In this document: positions 16,292 to 25,891 of the stretch, piece after piece
Position numbering within the stretch: position 1 is the first letter of the stretch
Layout of the letters: each line of letters begins with the position of its first letter
Assembly (NCBI GenBank): GCA_964594125.1
Contig: CAZQLL010000005.1
Location: 62,001 to 126,000, forward strand
Reading direction: 5' to 3'
Origin: CAVRZJ01 sp964594125
Lineage (GTDB): Bacteria > Acidobacteriota > Thermoanaerobaculia > Thermoanaerobaculales > Thermoanaerobaculaceae
Length of the DNA: 64,000 nt
Translations under genes and position numbers: made by a program
The notes under the pieces: generated by a model
Told to the model about the DNA's origin: nothing
The model's input: only the letters and a program-made list of their open reading frames with translations
Databases searched by the model: none

Positions 16292-18703
16292 TCAGAACGT
16301 GGTGCCGATCGAGAACTGGAAGTCGTTGCCCTTCTCGTCCGGGAACGGGTCGAGGTTGACGCCGTAGATGAAGCGCAGCGGCGCCTGGAACATCGGCAGG
16401 AAGATGCGCAGCTCGGCGCCCGCGCTGTACCGCAGGAGGTTGAGGTCCCAGCCTTGGCTCTCGTGCCACGTATTGCCGATGTCCGAGAAGAGGATGAACT
16501 TGATCGGGCCGCCGAGCTTGATTTGGAACTCGAGGTTGAGCTGGGCGTAGCGGTCGCCGCCGACGCGCGCGCCGGCGGGGGTGGTGAAGTAGCGCCCGCT
16601 CTCGGTGCGCGGAAGCACCGAGTAGTACTCGAAGCCGCGCAGCGAGCGCTCGCCGCCGAGCCGGTAGCGGTCGTAGACCGGGATCTCGGAGTCGGAGAAC
16701 GGGAAGATCTGCCCGGCCTCGAGGTTCCCAGCCAGGATGTAGCGCCGCGTCAGCGGGCGGAAGAGCGTCGCGCCGACTTCCGGTCGGACGTAGTTGAAGT
16801 CGCCGCCCAGGGGACCGCCTGCGACGCGCACGCGGCCGTAGTACGTGAGTCCCTCGTTCGGGTCGAACGGGTCGTCGCGGGAGTCGTACACCAGCGACGG
16901 CGTGAGCGACGAGGTGACGCCGGTGTAGGTGTCGAAGAACAGCTCGGGCGCCGGCATGTCCGTGTACGGCGGGTCGAGCGGCCGGCGGTGCGGGAACGTC
17001 GGCTCCTGACCGGCGGCGAGCGTGCGCACGGTGGTGTATTTCACGTACGCGTCGTCGTAGCCGTAGACGAGCGAGAACTGGCCGAAGAAGCTGGGCGAGA
17101 ACCCCCACACGATGGAGCCGCCCTTGGAGTCGCGGAAGTAGTCGACGAGCGTCGTCTCCTGTTTGTAGATCGAGCCGCCGATCACCATGCGGCGGTCGAG
17201 GAAGTACGGCTCGGTGAACGACAGCGAGTAGGTGTCCTGGCGGCTGCCGGAGGAGATCGAAACGCCGAGCACCTCGCCGCGACCCATGAAGTTGCGGGTG
17301 TTGAAGATGAGCTGGGCGAAGAAGTGGTCGATCTCGGAGTAGCCGGCGCCGAACTGGATGTCGCTGCGGCCGACCTCCTGCCCCTTCACGGTGACGTTGA
17401 CGAGCTTGCGCTGCTCGTCGAACTTGAACTCGGGCGGGTCGTCGGTGAGCTTGAAGAAGCCGAGCTGGTTGACCTTGAACACCGACTTGCGGAAGGCGCC
17501 CATGTCCATCCAGTCGCCCTCGAAGATGCGGAACTCGCGCCGCATCACCTTCTCCTGCGTCTTCGTGTTGCCGGTGAACTCGATGCGCCCGAGGCGGTAG
17601 CGGTCGCCCTCGTAGACGTCGATGGTGACGTTGGTGACGTCGGGCTCGGTCGCGCTGTCGGTCGCCGCCTGGCTGGTGTAGGCGTAGATGTAGCCGCGCG
17701 ACTGGTAGAGCTTGCGCACCTCCTCGTTGCCGGCCTCGATCAGGTTCTGCCTGTACTTGCCGCCGAGGTCGACCTCGTACAGCTTCCGCAGCTTCTCCGG
17801 GTCGAAGACGGTGACGCCCTTGATCTCGAGGCTGCCGAGGCGGAACTGCCGTCCCTCCTGCACCGGGATGGTGACCGCCATGCGGAACCCTTTCTTCTTC
17901 TGGCTCTCCGCCTCCGGATTCCTGGCGGTCAGCTCCACCTTCGGCTCGCCGACGAGGATGTCCTTGTAGCCGCGGTTCATGTAGTACTTCTTCACGTTCT
18001 CGGAATCCTCGCCCCACGCCTCATTGTTCCAGATCAGCTTCTTGCCGAACAGGCGGAAGAACGACTTCTGCTTCAGCTTCTTCATGGCGCGGCGCAGCGT
18101 CCGGTCCGAGAACACCTCGTTCCCCTCGAAGTCGATGGCGCCGATCTTTATCTTGGCGCCCTCGTCGATCTTGAACACGACCTTGCGGGTCGCTGCGCCC
18201 ACCTCCTCGACGACCGGCTCGACGGTGGCGCTGGCGTACCCCTCGGCGGTGTACACGTCCTTGATCGCCTGGCGGTAGCGCTGCACCTCGGACTGCCGCA
18301 GCGGGGTGTTGCGCCGCATCGTCACCTGCGCCTCGTCGAGCTTCTCGCGCAGAGTGCTGTCGGACAGCTTCTTGTTCCCCTCGAACTCCCACGCCGTGAC
18401 CTTGGGCCGCTCCTTGACGGTGACGATCACCTTCACCTTGCCGGGACCGGCATCTTCGGACTCGACCTTCAGCTCCTCGACGAGTCCCGAGTCCCAGAAG
18501 CGATGGAAGTTGCCGGCGATCGCCTCCCTGTCGAAGGGGTCGCCCTGCGTCACGCCGAGGTAGTACTCGACCGTCTCGGCCGAGATCGTCGTGCCGCCGA
18601 CGACCTCGACCTCGGCGATCTCGGGGGCGGCATCCTGCGCTGCCGCCACCGCCGGGGCCGCGAGCAGCAACGCGATCGCTACACGGGTGAGCACGCTCGT
18701 CAC
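16292..18703 (-). CDS. bamA: outer-membrane protein assembly factor BamA
   Basis: BamA folds beta-barrel proteins into the outer membrane. This 803-residue protein has a signal peptide (ALLLAAPAVAAAQ), five POTRA domains to about residue 430 (for example VVFKIDEGAKIKIGAIDFEGN and VYEGDRYRLGRIEFTGN) and a 16-strand Omp85 barrel. The loop-6 motif appears as ERSLRGFEYY and the protein ends in Phe. The GTG at 18703 overlaps the clpC stop codon and has AGGAGGG about 10 bases upstream. The frame is open for another 990 bases upstream, but that is a shadow of clpC. It is last in lysS-lolC-lolD-clpC-bamA. Confidence 0.95.
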   Translation of the reverse strand: MTSVLTRVAIALLLAAPAVAAAQDAAPEIAEVEVVGGTTISAETVEYYLGVTQGDPFDREAIAGNFHRFWDSGLVEELKVESEDAGPGKVKVIVTVKERPKVTAWEFEGNKKLSDSTLREKLDEAQVTMRRNTPLRQSEVQRYRQAIKDVYTAEGYASATVEPVVEEVGAATRKVVFKIDEGAKIKIGAIDFEGNEVFSDRTLRRAMKKLKQKSFFRLFGKKLIWNNEAWGEDSENVKKYYMNRGYKDILVGEPKVELTARNPEAESQKKKGFRMAVTIPVQEGRQFRLGSLEIKGVTVFDPEKLRKLYEVDLGGKYRQNLIEAGNEEVRKLYQSRGYIYAYTSQAATDSATEPDVTNVTIDVYEGDRYRLGRIEFTGNTKTQEKVMRREFRIFEGDWMDMGAFRKSVFKVNQLGFFKLTDDPPEFKFDEQRKLVNVTVKGQEVGRSDIQFGAGYSEIDHFFAQLIFNTRNFMGRGEVLGVSISSGSRQDTYSLSFTEPYFLDRRMVIGGSIYKQETTLVDYFRDSKGGSIVWGFSPSFFGQFSLVYGYDDAYVKYTTVRTLAAGQEPTFPHRRPLDPPYTDMPAPELFFDTYTGVTSSLTPSLVYDSRDDPFDPNEGLTYYGRVRVAGGPLGGDFNYVRPEVGATLFRPLTRRYILAGNLEAGQIFPFSDSEIPVYDRYRLGGERSLRGFEYYSVLPRTESGRYFTTPAGARVGGDRYAQLNLEFQIKLGGPIKFILFSDIGNTWHESQGWDLNLLRYSAGAELRIFLPMFQAPLRFIYGVNLDPFPDEKGNDFQFSIGTTF

Positions 18704-21120
18704 GGGCACACGCCCTCCTGTGCGGTGACGACAAGGGTGTCGTCGACGACGCGCGCCGCGAGCGCCCGTTCGCCGGCGAGCCGGTGGCGGATCATGTAAT
18801 CGGAGATCGCGTCCTCGAGGTGGCGCCGGACGGCGCGGCGCAGCGGCCGCGCACCCGCCGCCGGGTCGCTCCCGGCGTGGGCGAGGAGCCACTGCACGAC
18901 CTCTTCCGGGACATCGAACGCGACGCCGCGTCCGGCCAGGTGGGCGACCACGTCGCCTACCAGCAGACGCCCGATACCGTGAAGCTGCGCCGCGCTCAGC
19001 GGGTGGAACACCACGACGTCGTCGAGCCGGTTGAGGAACTCGGGCGGGAACGCCCGCCTGAGCTCGCGCAGCACCGCCTCGCGCACCTCGCCGTCGCCCG
19101 GGCCGCCCGCGGCCTTGCCGAACCCCACGGCGGGCGCGCCGGCGAACAGCTCGCGGGTGCCGAGGTTCGAGGTCATGACGATGAGCGTGTTGCGGAAGTC
19201 GACTTGGTCCCCGTAGGCGTCGGTGAGCACCCCGTCCTCGAGGACCTGCAGCAGCAGGTTGACGGTGTCCGGGTGCGCCTTCTCGATCTCGTCGAGCAGG
19301 ATCAGCGAGTACGGCTGCCGGCGCACGCGCTCGGTGAGCTGGCCGCCCTCCTCGAAGCCGACGTAGCCGGGCGGCGAGCCGATCAGCCGCGACACCGCGT
19401 GCTTCTCCATGTACTCCGACATGTCGAAGCGCGCCAGCGCCTTCTCGCTCTGGAACAGGAAACGGGCGAGCTGGCGGGCCGCCTCTGTCTTGCCGACGCC
19501 CGAAGGCCCGAGGAACAGGAACGACCCGATCGGCCGCTGGCCGCGCGTGACGCCGAGCCGGGAGCGGCGGATCGCGCGCGCGATCGCCGAGACCGCCTCC
19601 TCCTGGCCGACCACGCGCTGGCGCAGGATCTCCTCCATGCGCGCGAGGCGGTCGGCCTCGTCCTCGCGCAGGGTGGTCAGCGGGATCCCCGTCCACTCGG
19701 CGATGACCTCCTCGACGTCGTCGCGCGTCACCTCGGCGGACGGCTGCTCGGCCGGCAGCGCCACGCCGAGCCGCGTGATCTCGGCGCGCAGCTCCAGCTC
19801 GCGCTCGCGCAGACGCACCGCGCCCTCGAAGTCCTTGGCGGAGACCGCCCGTTTCATGTCGCGCACCACGCGGGTGGCCTCCGCCTGCGTCTGGCGGAGC
19901 TGCTCGGTGGAGGCGGCGCGGCGCAGCTTGACGCGGGCGCCGGCCTCGTCGAGAACGTCGATCGCCTTGTCGGGGAAGAATCGGTCGGGGATGTAGCGGC
20001 CCGACTGCTCGACGGCCGCGGCGAGCGACTCGTCCGTGTAGTGAACGCGGTGGAACTGCTCGTAGCGGTCGCGCAGTCCCTCAAGGATGGTGAGCGTCGC
20101 CGCCTCGTCCGGCGGCTGCACCGCCACCGGCTGGAAGCGGCGCGACAGCGAGCGGTCCTTCTCGATGTACTTGCGGTACTCCTTCAACGTCGTCGCGCCG
20201 ATGCAGGTGATCTCGCCGCGCGACAGCGCCGGCTTGAGGATGTTGGCCGCGTCGAGCGACCCCTCCGCCGAGCCGGCGCCGACGAGCACGTGCAGCTCGT
20301 CGATGAAGACGATGATCTCGGGGTTCTCGCGCAGCTCCTTGAGGATCGCCTTCAGGCGCTCCTCGAACTGCCCGCGGTACTTGGTGCCGGCGACGACGAG
20401 CGAAAGGTCGAGGGCGAGGATGCGGCGGTCGGCGAGCTGCACCGGCACGCGGCCGGCCGCGATGCGCTGCGCCAGCCCCTCGACGATCGCGGTCTTGCCC
20501 ACCCCGGGCTCGCCGAGCAGGATCGGGTTGTTCTTCGTCCGCCGCACTAGGATCTGGACGATCCTGTCGACCTCCTGCTCGCGGCCGACCAGCGGGTCGA
20601 AGCGGCCGCCGACCGCCGCCTCCGTGAGGTCGCGCGCGAACTCGGCGAGCGCGGTCGGCTCGCGCCTGCTGCGGCGGGCGTCTCGCTCGCGGTGCAGCTC
20701 GACGAGCTCCTCGCGGGCGGCGGCCAGCGACACGCCGCGCCCCGCCAACAGCCGCGCGGCGGCGCACGCCTCCAGGCGCAGCATCCCGAGCAGCAGGTGC
20801 TCGTTGCCCACCGCCATCTGCCCCTGCACCTCGGCTTCGTGCGCCGCCAGCATGAGGATCCGCCGGCACTCGTCGGACAGCGGCAGCTCGCCCGGCGCCG
20901 CGGCCTCCGCGGCGCCTGCATCCGGCGCCGCGAGCTCGCCGTGGAGCTGGCGGCCATCGACCTGGAAACGGGCGAGGAGCTGCTCGACCAGCTCGTCGCC
21001 CTCGCGCAGCATCCCGAGCAGCAGGTGCTCCGACTCGATCATCGGGGCCCCGGCCCGAGCGCCCTCGTAGCGGGCGAAGAACAAGGTGCGCCGGGCGCGC
21101 TCGGTGAGGTTCTCCAGCAT
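18700..21120 (-). CDS. clpC: ClpC-type AAA+ unfoldase
   Basis: This is a two-ATPase Clp chaperone of 806 residues. Two Clp_N repeats cover about 1-140, the first Walker A GEPGVGKT is at 203-210 with VFIDE at 271-275, and a short middle domain has a UVR-like AKDFEGAVRLRERELEL near 429-445. The second Walker A is GPSGVGKT at 538-545. A VGF tripeptide in the D2 loop (APAVGFGKA) matches the ClpP-docking loop, so it should feed a ClpP that is not in this window. The ATG shares one base with the lolD stop (TGATG), and bamA starts on its own stop. Its place inside an outer-membrane biogenesis operon is unusual. Confidence 0.92.
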   Translation of the reverse strand: MLENLTERARRTLFFARYEGARAGAPMIESEHLLLGMLREGDELVEQLLARFQVDGRQLHGELAAPDAGAAEAAAPGELPLSDECRRILMLAAHEAEVQGQMAVGNEHLLLGMLRLEACAAARLLAGRGVSLAAAREELVELHRERDARRSRREPTALAEFARDLTEAAVGGRFDPLVGREQEVDRIVQILVRRTKNNPILLGEPGVGKTAIVEGLAQRIAAGRVPVQLADRRILALDLSLVVAGTKYRGQFEERLKAILKELRENPEIIVFIDELHVLVGAGSAEGSLDAANILKPALSRGEITCIGATTLKEYRKYIEKDRSLSRRFQPVAVQPPDEAATLTILEGLRDRYEQFHRVHYTDESLAAAVEQSGRYIPDRFFPDKAIDVLDEAGARVKLRRAASTEQLRQTQAEATRVVRDMKRAVSAKDFEGAVRLRERELELRAEITRLGVALPAEQPSAEVTRDDVEEVIAEWTGIPLTTLREDEADRLARMEEILRQRVVGQEEAVSAIARAIRRSRLGVTRGQRPIGSFLFLGPSGVGKTEAARQLARFLFQSEKALARFDMSEYMEKHAVSRLIGSPPGYVGFEEGGQLTERVRRQPYSLILLDEIEKAHPDTVNLLLQVLEDGVLTDAYGDQVDFRNTLIVMTSNLGTRELFAGAPAVGFGKAAGGPGDGEVREAVLRELRRAFPPEFLNRLDDVVVFHPLSAAQLHGIGRLLVGDVVAHLAGRGVAFDVPEEVVQWLLAHAGSDPAAGARPLRRAVRRHLEDAISDYMIRHRLAGERALAARVVDDTLVVTAQEGVCP

Positions 21121-21836
21121 CAATAGCCGCCAGCGGCCCCGGCCAGCCGCAACACGCGATCGCAGCGGCCGGCCAGGGCCTCGTTGTGGGTCACGATAAC
21201 ACTCGTGACGCCGCGGCTCAAATGCAGCGACCGCACCAGATCGAACAGCGCGGAGGCAGCGGCGGCGTCGAGGTTTCCGGTGGGCTCGTCGGCGAGCAGC
21301 AGGCGCGGGCTGCCGACCAGCGCCCGCGCCACGGCGCCGCGCTGCTGCTCGCCGCCCGAGAGCTGGTCCGGGAAATGCTCCGCACGCTCGGCCAGGCCGA
21401 CCGACGCCACCAGATCGAGCGCCGCTGCGAGCGCCTCGGCGTGCCGCCGACCGGCGATCAGCAGCGGCATCGCGACGTTCTCCGCGAGCGTGAACTCGGG
21501 CAGCAGCGCGTGGAACTGGAAGACGAAGCCGAGCGACCGGTTGCGGAAGCGCGCCCGCTCGCGCGGCGTCCACTCGCCGACCGCCTCGCCGAACAGCTCG
21601 ACGGTGCCCGCGTCCGGCCGGTCGAGCAGGCCGAGCAGGTGCAGCAACGTGCTCTTGCCGACGCCCGAGGGCCCCACCACCGCGACCATCTCCCCCGCCG
21701 CGACCTCCACGTCCAGGCCGCGCAGCACCTCGACCCGCCGCGGCCCGCTCCCGTACCCCTTCACCAGCCCCCTCGCCCGCACCGCTGGGGGGGCACCGGG
21801 CGCCTCACCGCTGCCGGCGGTGGCTGGATCACTCAT
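21120..21836 (-). CDS. lolD: LolD, lipoprotein-releasing ABC ATPase
   Basis: The ATPase of the LolCDE complex, which extracts lipoproteins from the inner membrane. It is 238 residues with Walker A GPSGVGKST, signature LSGGEQQRGAVARAL, Walker B LLLADEPTGNLD and the switch His in VTHNEAL. The ATG at 21836 overlaps the upstream permease stop codon by eight bases. MacB/FtsE-type ATPases share these motifs; adjacency to a LolC-type permease and bamA favours LolD. Confidence 0.92.
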   Translation of the reverse strand: MSDPATAGSGEAPGAPPAVRARGLVKGYGSGPRRVEVLRGLDVEVAAGEMVAVVGPSGVGKSTLLHLLGLLDRPDAGTVELFGEAVGEWTPRERARFRNRSLGFVFQFHALLPEFTLAENVAMPLLIAGRRHAEALAAALDLVASVGLAERAEHFPDQLSGGEQQRGAVARALVGSPRLLLADEPTGNLDAAAASALFDLVRSLHLSRGVTSVIVTHNEALAGRCDRVLRLAGAAGGY

Positions 21837-22968
21837 AGCGGAGGCCATCGAGGATGTCGCGGCGGGCGGCGGCACGCGCCGGCGGCAGCGAGGCCAGCAG
21901 CGCCGCCGCGACCGACACCGCGAGCGCGAGCGCCAGCGCTCCCGGAGTGACGCGAAACGGCACGTGCGAGACGATGAACACGCCGCGCGGGAGCGGCAAC
22001 GCACGGGCCGCGTCGAGCGCGAAGGCGATCGCGCCGCCGGCCAGCGCCCCGATGGCGCCGCCGAGCGCCCCGACCCCCAGCCCGAGCGCGACGAACAGCG
22101 CGCGGACGCGCTCGCCCGTGAGCCCTAGCGCACCCAACAGCGCCACATCGGCACGCTTCTCCGCCGCCAGGAGTGCCAGATTGCACAGCAGGTTGAGCGC
22201 CGCGACCACGATCACGAGCGCAACGCCGAGCCCGATCATCGCCCGCTCCAACTGCAGCGCGGCCAGCAACGGGCGGTTGAGCTCGCGGAACGACACCACC
22301 TCGACGCCATCGGGAACGTCTTCATGCACGCGCGATGCCACGCTCCACGCCTGCTCGGGGCGCGCGGCCCGCAGCTCGACGGCGCGCGGTCTCCCCGCGG
22401 CGATCAGGCCGGCAGCGAGCTCCGGCGGCACGAGGACCACCGCGCCGTCCTCGCCGTGGCGGCTCTCGCGCACCGAGCCGATCGCGAGGCGGCGGCGGCT
22501 CGGCATAGGCCCGAGCGGGGTCAGCGACAGAACCGGGCTCGCCACCGTGAGCGCGCCACCGGCGCCGACGCCGAGTCGCGCCGCGAGGACGCGGTTGACC
22601 TCCACTCCGGACAGCCCCTCGACCGCCTCGAGCGTCGCAGGCGTGGCGCTGCCCGCCGCCAGGCACCACACCGGGCCCGAGGTCACCGGCCGCATCTGGA
22701 GGTCCGGGTGGCGGCGCCGCAGCTCCTCGACCCACTCGCCGGGCGGCAGCTCCCGCCCCGACCGCGGGCGCAGCTCGGCGTGCACGCCGGTGCGCGCGAG
22801 CTGCGCGCGGATCGTCGCCTGGAACCCCTCGAGCAGCGCCAGCGTAATCACCAGCGCCGCCGCTCCGAGCGCCATCGCGCCGAACGAGATCGCGCTCACC
22901 GCCGCGACGTGCGTGCGCCGCCGCAGGCCGAGCAGGTAGCGACCGGCGAGCAGGGTCAGCACGCCCAT
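21829..22968 (-). CDS. lolC: LolC/LolE-type lipoprotein-releasing ABC permease
   Basis: This 379-residue permease has the family architecture: one N-terminal membrane helix (HVAAVSAISFGAMALGAAALVITLALLEG), a periplasmic MacB-like domain of about 230 residues and three C-terminal FtsX helices (MIGLGVALVIVVAALNLLCNLALL onward). The N-terminal YLLGLRRRTHVAAVSAIS is typical of LolC/LolE. One permease gene is present, so the complex is probably a homodimer (LolF-like). The ATG at 22968 begins the conserved part; the upstream frame reads through the repeat arrays and is discounted. No clear ribosome site was found. Confidence 0.9.
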   Translation of the reverse strand: MGVLTLLAGRYLLGLRRRTHVAAVSAISFGAMALGAAALVITLALLEGFQATIRAQLARTGVHAELRPRSGRELPPGEWVEELRRRHPDLQMRPVTSGPVWCLAAGSATPATLEAVEGLSGVEVNRVLAARLGVGAGGALTVASPVLSLTPLGPMPSRRRLAIGSVRESRHGEDGAVVLVPPELAAGLIAAGRPRAVELRAARPEQAWSVASRVHEDVPDGVEVVSFRELNRPLLAALQLERAMIGLGVALVIVVAALNLLCNLALLAAEKRADVALLGALGLTGERVRALFVALGLGVGALGGAIGALAGGAIAFALDAARALPLPRGVFIVSHVPFRVTPGALALALAVSVAAALLASLPPARAAARRDILDGLRYE

Positions 22969-22997
22969 CAGGAGGCCACCGGTGTGACTGGGTGTCC

Positions 22998-23140
22998 GCA
23001 GCCCGTGGCCCGTGGCCCGTGGCCCGCGAGGCAGGCTCCGTGTCCGTGGCTCTGTGAACCGTGGGCTGCGGCGCTGGATCTCATCAACCGTACGGGGGGG
23101 CGGGAAGTTCGCGCCACGGGCCACGGGCCACGGGTCACGG
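22998..23140. repeat. inverted pair of seven-base arrays between lysS and lolC
   Basis: Units GCAGCCC, GTGGCCC x3, GCGAGGC and AGGCTCC run at 22998-23039. The same unit in opposite orientation (GCCACGG x3 then GTCACGG) runs at 23113-23140. Bases 23002-23023 are perfectly complementary to 23113-23134 (22 bases), enclosing an 89-base loop. The transcript between lysS and lolC could therefore fold into one long stem. Confidence 0.85.
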
Positions 23141-23143
23141 TTG

Positions 23144-24607
<1,464 letters not shown>

Positions 24608-24665
24608 TGCTCGAAATCCTCCCAGTACTTGAAGATGCCGCGCGCGAGCGAGGCTCGGGCCCGGC

Positions 24666-24671
24666 ATTCTA
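24666..24671 (-). promoter_or_regulatory. extended -10 box for lysS
   Basis: The minus strand reads TGCTAGAAT, an extended -10 (TGn then TAGAAT), predicting a start near 24659 and a leader of about 52 bases. No matching -35 was seen. Confidence 0.45.
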
Positions 24672-24767
24672 GCACTGGGGACAAGACCGCTGCCGGGCGC
24701 CGCGGCGGAGTCTGCCTCATGGCATAACTATCTAACGATTGATTTTATACGTCTATGTGGCGAATTA

Positions 24768-24796
24768 TTGACAAAGAAGAGCGAGGGTCATATCAT
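24768..24796 (+). promoter_or_regulatory. strong sigma70-type promoter of the decaheme cytochrome operon
   Basis: TTGACA (24768-24773, perfect consensus) and TATCAT (24791-24796) are 17 bases apart inside an AT-rich island (24725-24800) that stands out in this GC-rich region. The predicted start near 24803 gives a leader of about 190 bases. That leader contains a perfect 8-base-pair hairpin (GCCGCCCC-GGC-GGGGCGGC, 24838-24856). I looked for c-di-GMP/cGAMP (GEMM) riboswitch signatures and did not see one. Confidence 0.7.
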
Positions 24797-24991
24797 GACG
24801 TCCGTGCGCGTCACCCGCTATCGTTGAGGCTCCCTCGGCCGCCCCGGCGGGGCGGCGCTGCCGCAACCGGCGTCGAACTCACACTTCGCGCACGAGCTCG
24901 TTCAGACATCGCAGGCAACTGCTCCTCACGGCCCAGCCCGGACCGCGGGGTGCGAATCCGTGTTCTTCAAACGCAGGATACGGGAGGAGAT

Positions 24992-25882
24992 ATGCTGAAT
25001 GTCCTTGGAGCGGTGCTCCTCGCACTGAGCGCCGCGGCGCCGCCCGGCGAGGCCGCCGGCGACGCCGACTGCGCCGCGTGCCACGAGCAGGCGGCAGCCG
25101 CCTTCGCGCACACCACGCACGCCCGCATCCGCGGCTTCGAGACACCCGACGGCGTCACCGGGTGCGCCTCGTGCCACGGCGACACCGCAAAGCACCTCGA
25201 GACCGGCGAGGTCGAGGGCCTGCGGCGCTTCGGAGGCGACGCCGAGGCGGACAGCGAGGCGTGCCTGCGCTGCCACGCGACGCGCGGCATGGGCGAGTGG
25301 AAGGCTTCCGCGCACGCCGGCGAGGCCGGGTGCACGACCTGCCATTCCAGCCACGCCGCCAATGAGCCCGGGAAGAAGTGCGCCACCTGCCACGCCGACG
25401 TGCAGGCGCTGATGTTCGCGCCGTCGCACCACCCGGTGAAGGAGGGCAGGATGTCGTGCGCCTCGTGCCACAACGTGCACAAGGCGAACGCCGGCGCCCT
25501 CAAGACCGTCGAGCGCAGCAACGACCTCTGCCTCACCTGCCACGCGGCGCAGCAGGGACCGTTCATCTTCCAGCACGAGCCGGTGGAGGAGGACTGCATG
25601 ATCTGCCACCAGCCGCACGGCTCGACGGCGAACAACCTGCTGGTGGCGAACGAGCCGTTCCTCTGCCTGCAGTGCCACGAGCTGCACTTCCACGCCGGGT
25701 GGAAGGCGGTCGCCGGCAGCGGCACGGTCACCATCGGCGGCAAGCCCTACCCCAACGTGAACGGCCCGTACGGCAACCAGATGGCGTTCGGCACCAAGTG
25801 CACGCAGTGTCACATCCGGGTGCACGGCTCCGACCTGCCGTCGAACACGGTTCCCGGCCGCGGCGAAGGCCTGACCCGCTAG
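24992..25882 (+). CDS. decaheme c-type cytochrome (GSU2203-like, DmsE/MtrA type)
   Basis: This 296-residue exported protein has a signal peptide (VLGAVLLALSAAAPPGEA) and ten CXXCH heme-attachment motifs: CAACH, CASCH, CLRCH, CTTCH, CATCH, CASCH, CLTCH, CMICH, CLQCH and CTQCH. Spacing and size match MtrA/DmsE-type decahemes, which form a heme wire through an outer-membrane porin. The ATG at 24992 has GGGAGGAG just upstream; the frame is open further upstream but that part lies in the promoter region. The next gene, nine bases on, encodes the outer-membrane partner. From memory, this pair matches the Geobacter GSU2203/GSU2204 families. The likely role is electron transfer across the outer membrane; the donor and acceptor are not shown. 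Confidence 0.92.
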   Translation: MLNVLGAVLLALSAAAPPGEAAGDADCAACHEQAAAAFAHTTHARIRGFETPDGVTGCASCHGDTAKHLETGEVEGLRRFGGDAEADSEACLRCHATRGMGEWKASAHAGEAGCTTCHSSHAANEPGKKCATCHADVQALMFAPSHHPVKEGRMSCASCHNVHKANAGALKTVERSNDLCLTCHAAQQGPFIFQHEPVEEDCMICHQPHGSTANNLLVANEPFLCLQCHELHFHAGWKAVAGSGTVTIGGKPYPNVNGPYGNQMAFGTKCTQCHIRVHGSDLPSNTVPGRGEGLTR

Positions 25883-25891
25883 GAGGACGAG

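Noticed and set aside
14540..18799. 1419-codon plus-strand open frame across yihY, ubiE and bamA
   Set aside because: It crosses three well-supported genes in the wrong frame or strand and has GC-skewed composition typical of shadow frames.
22998..23140. Arrays considered as CRISPR
   Set aside because: Units are 7 bases with no spacers and no cas genes nearby.
24803..24991. GEMM (c-di-GMP/cGAMP) riboswitch in the cytochrome leader
   Set aside because: The conserved GEMM sequence blocks were not found; only a simple GC hairpin is present.
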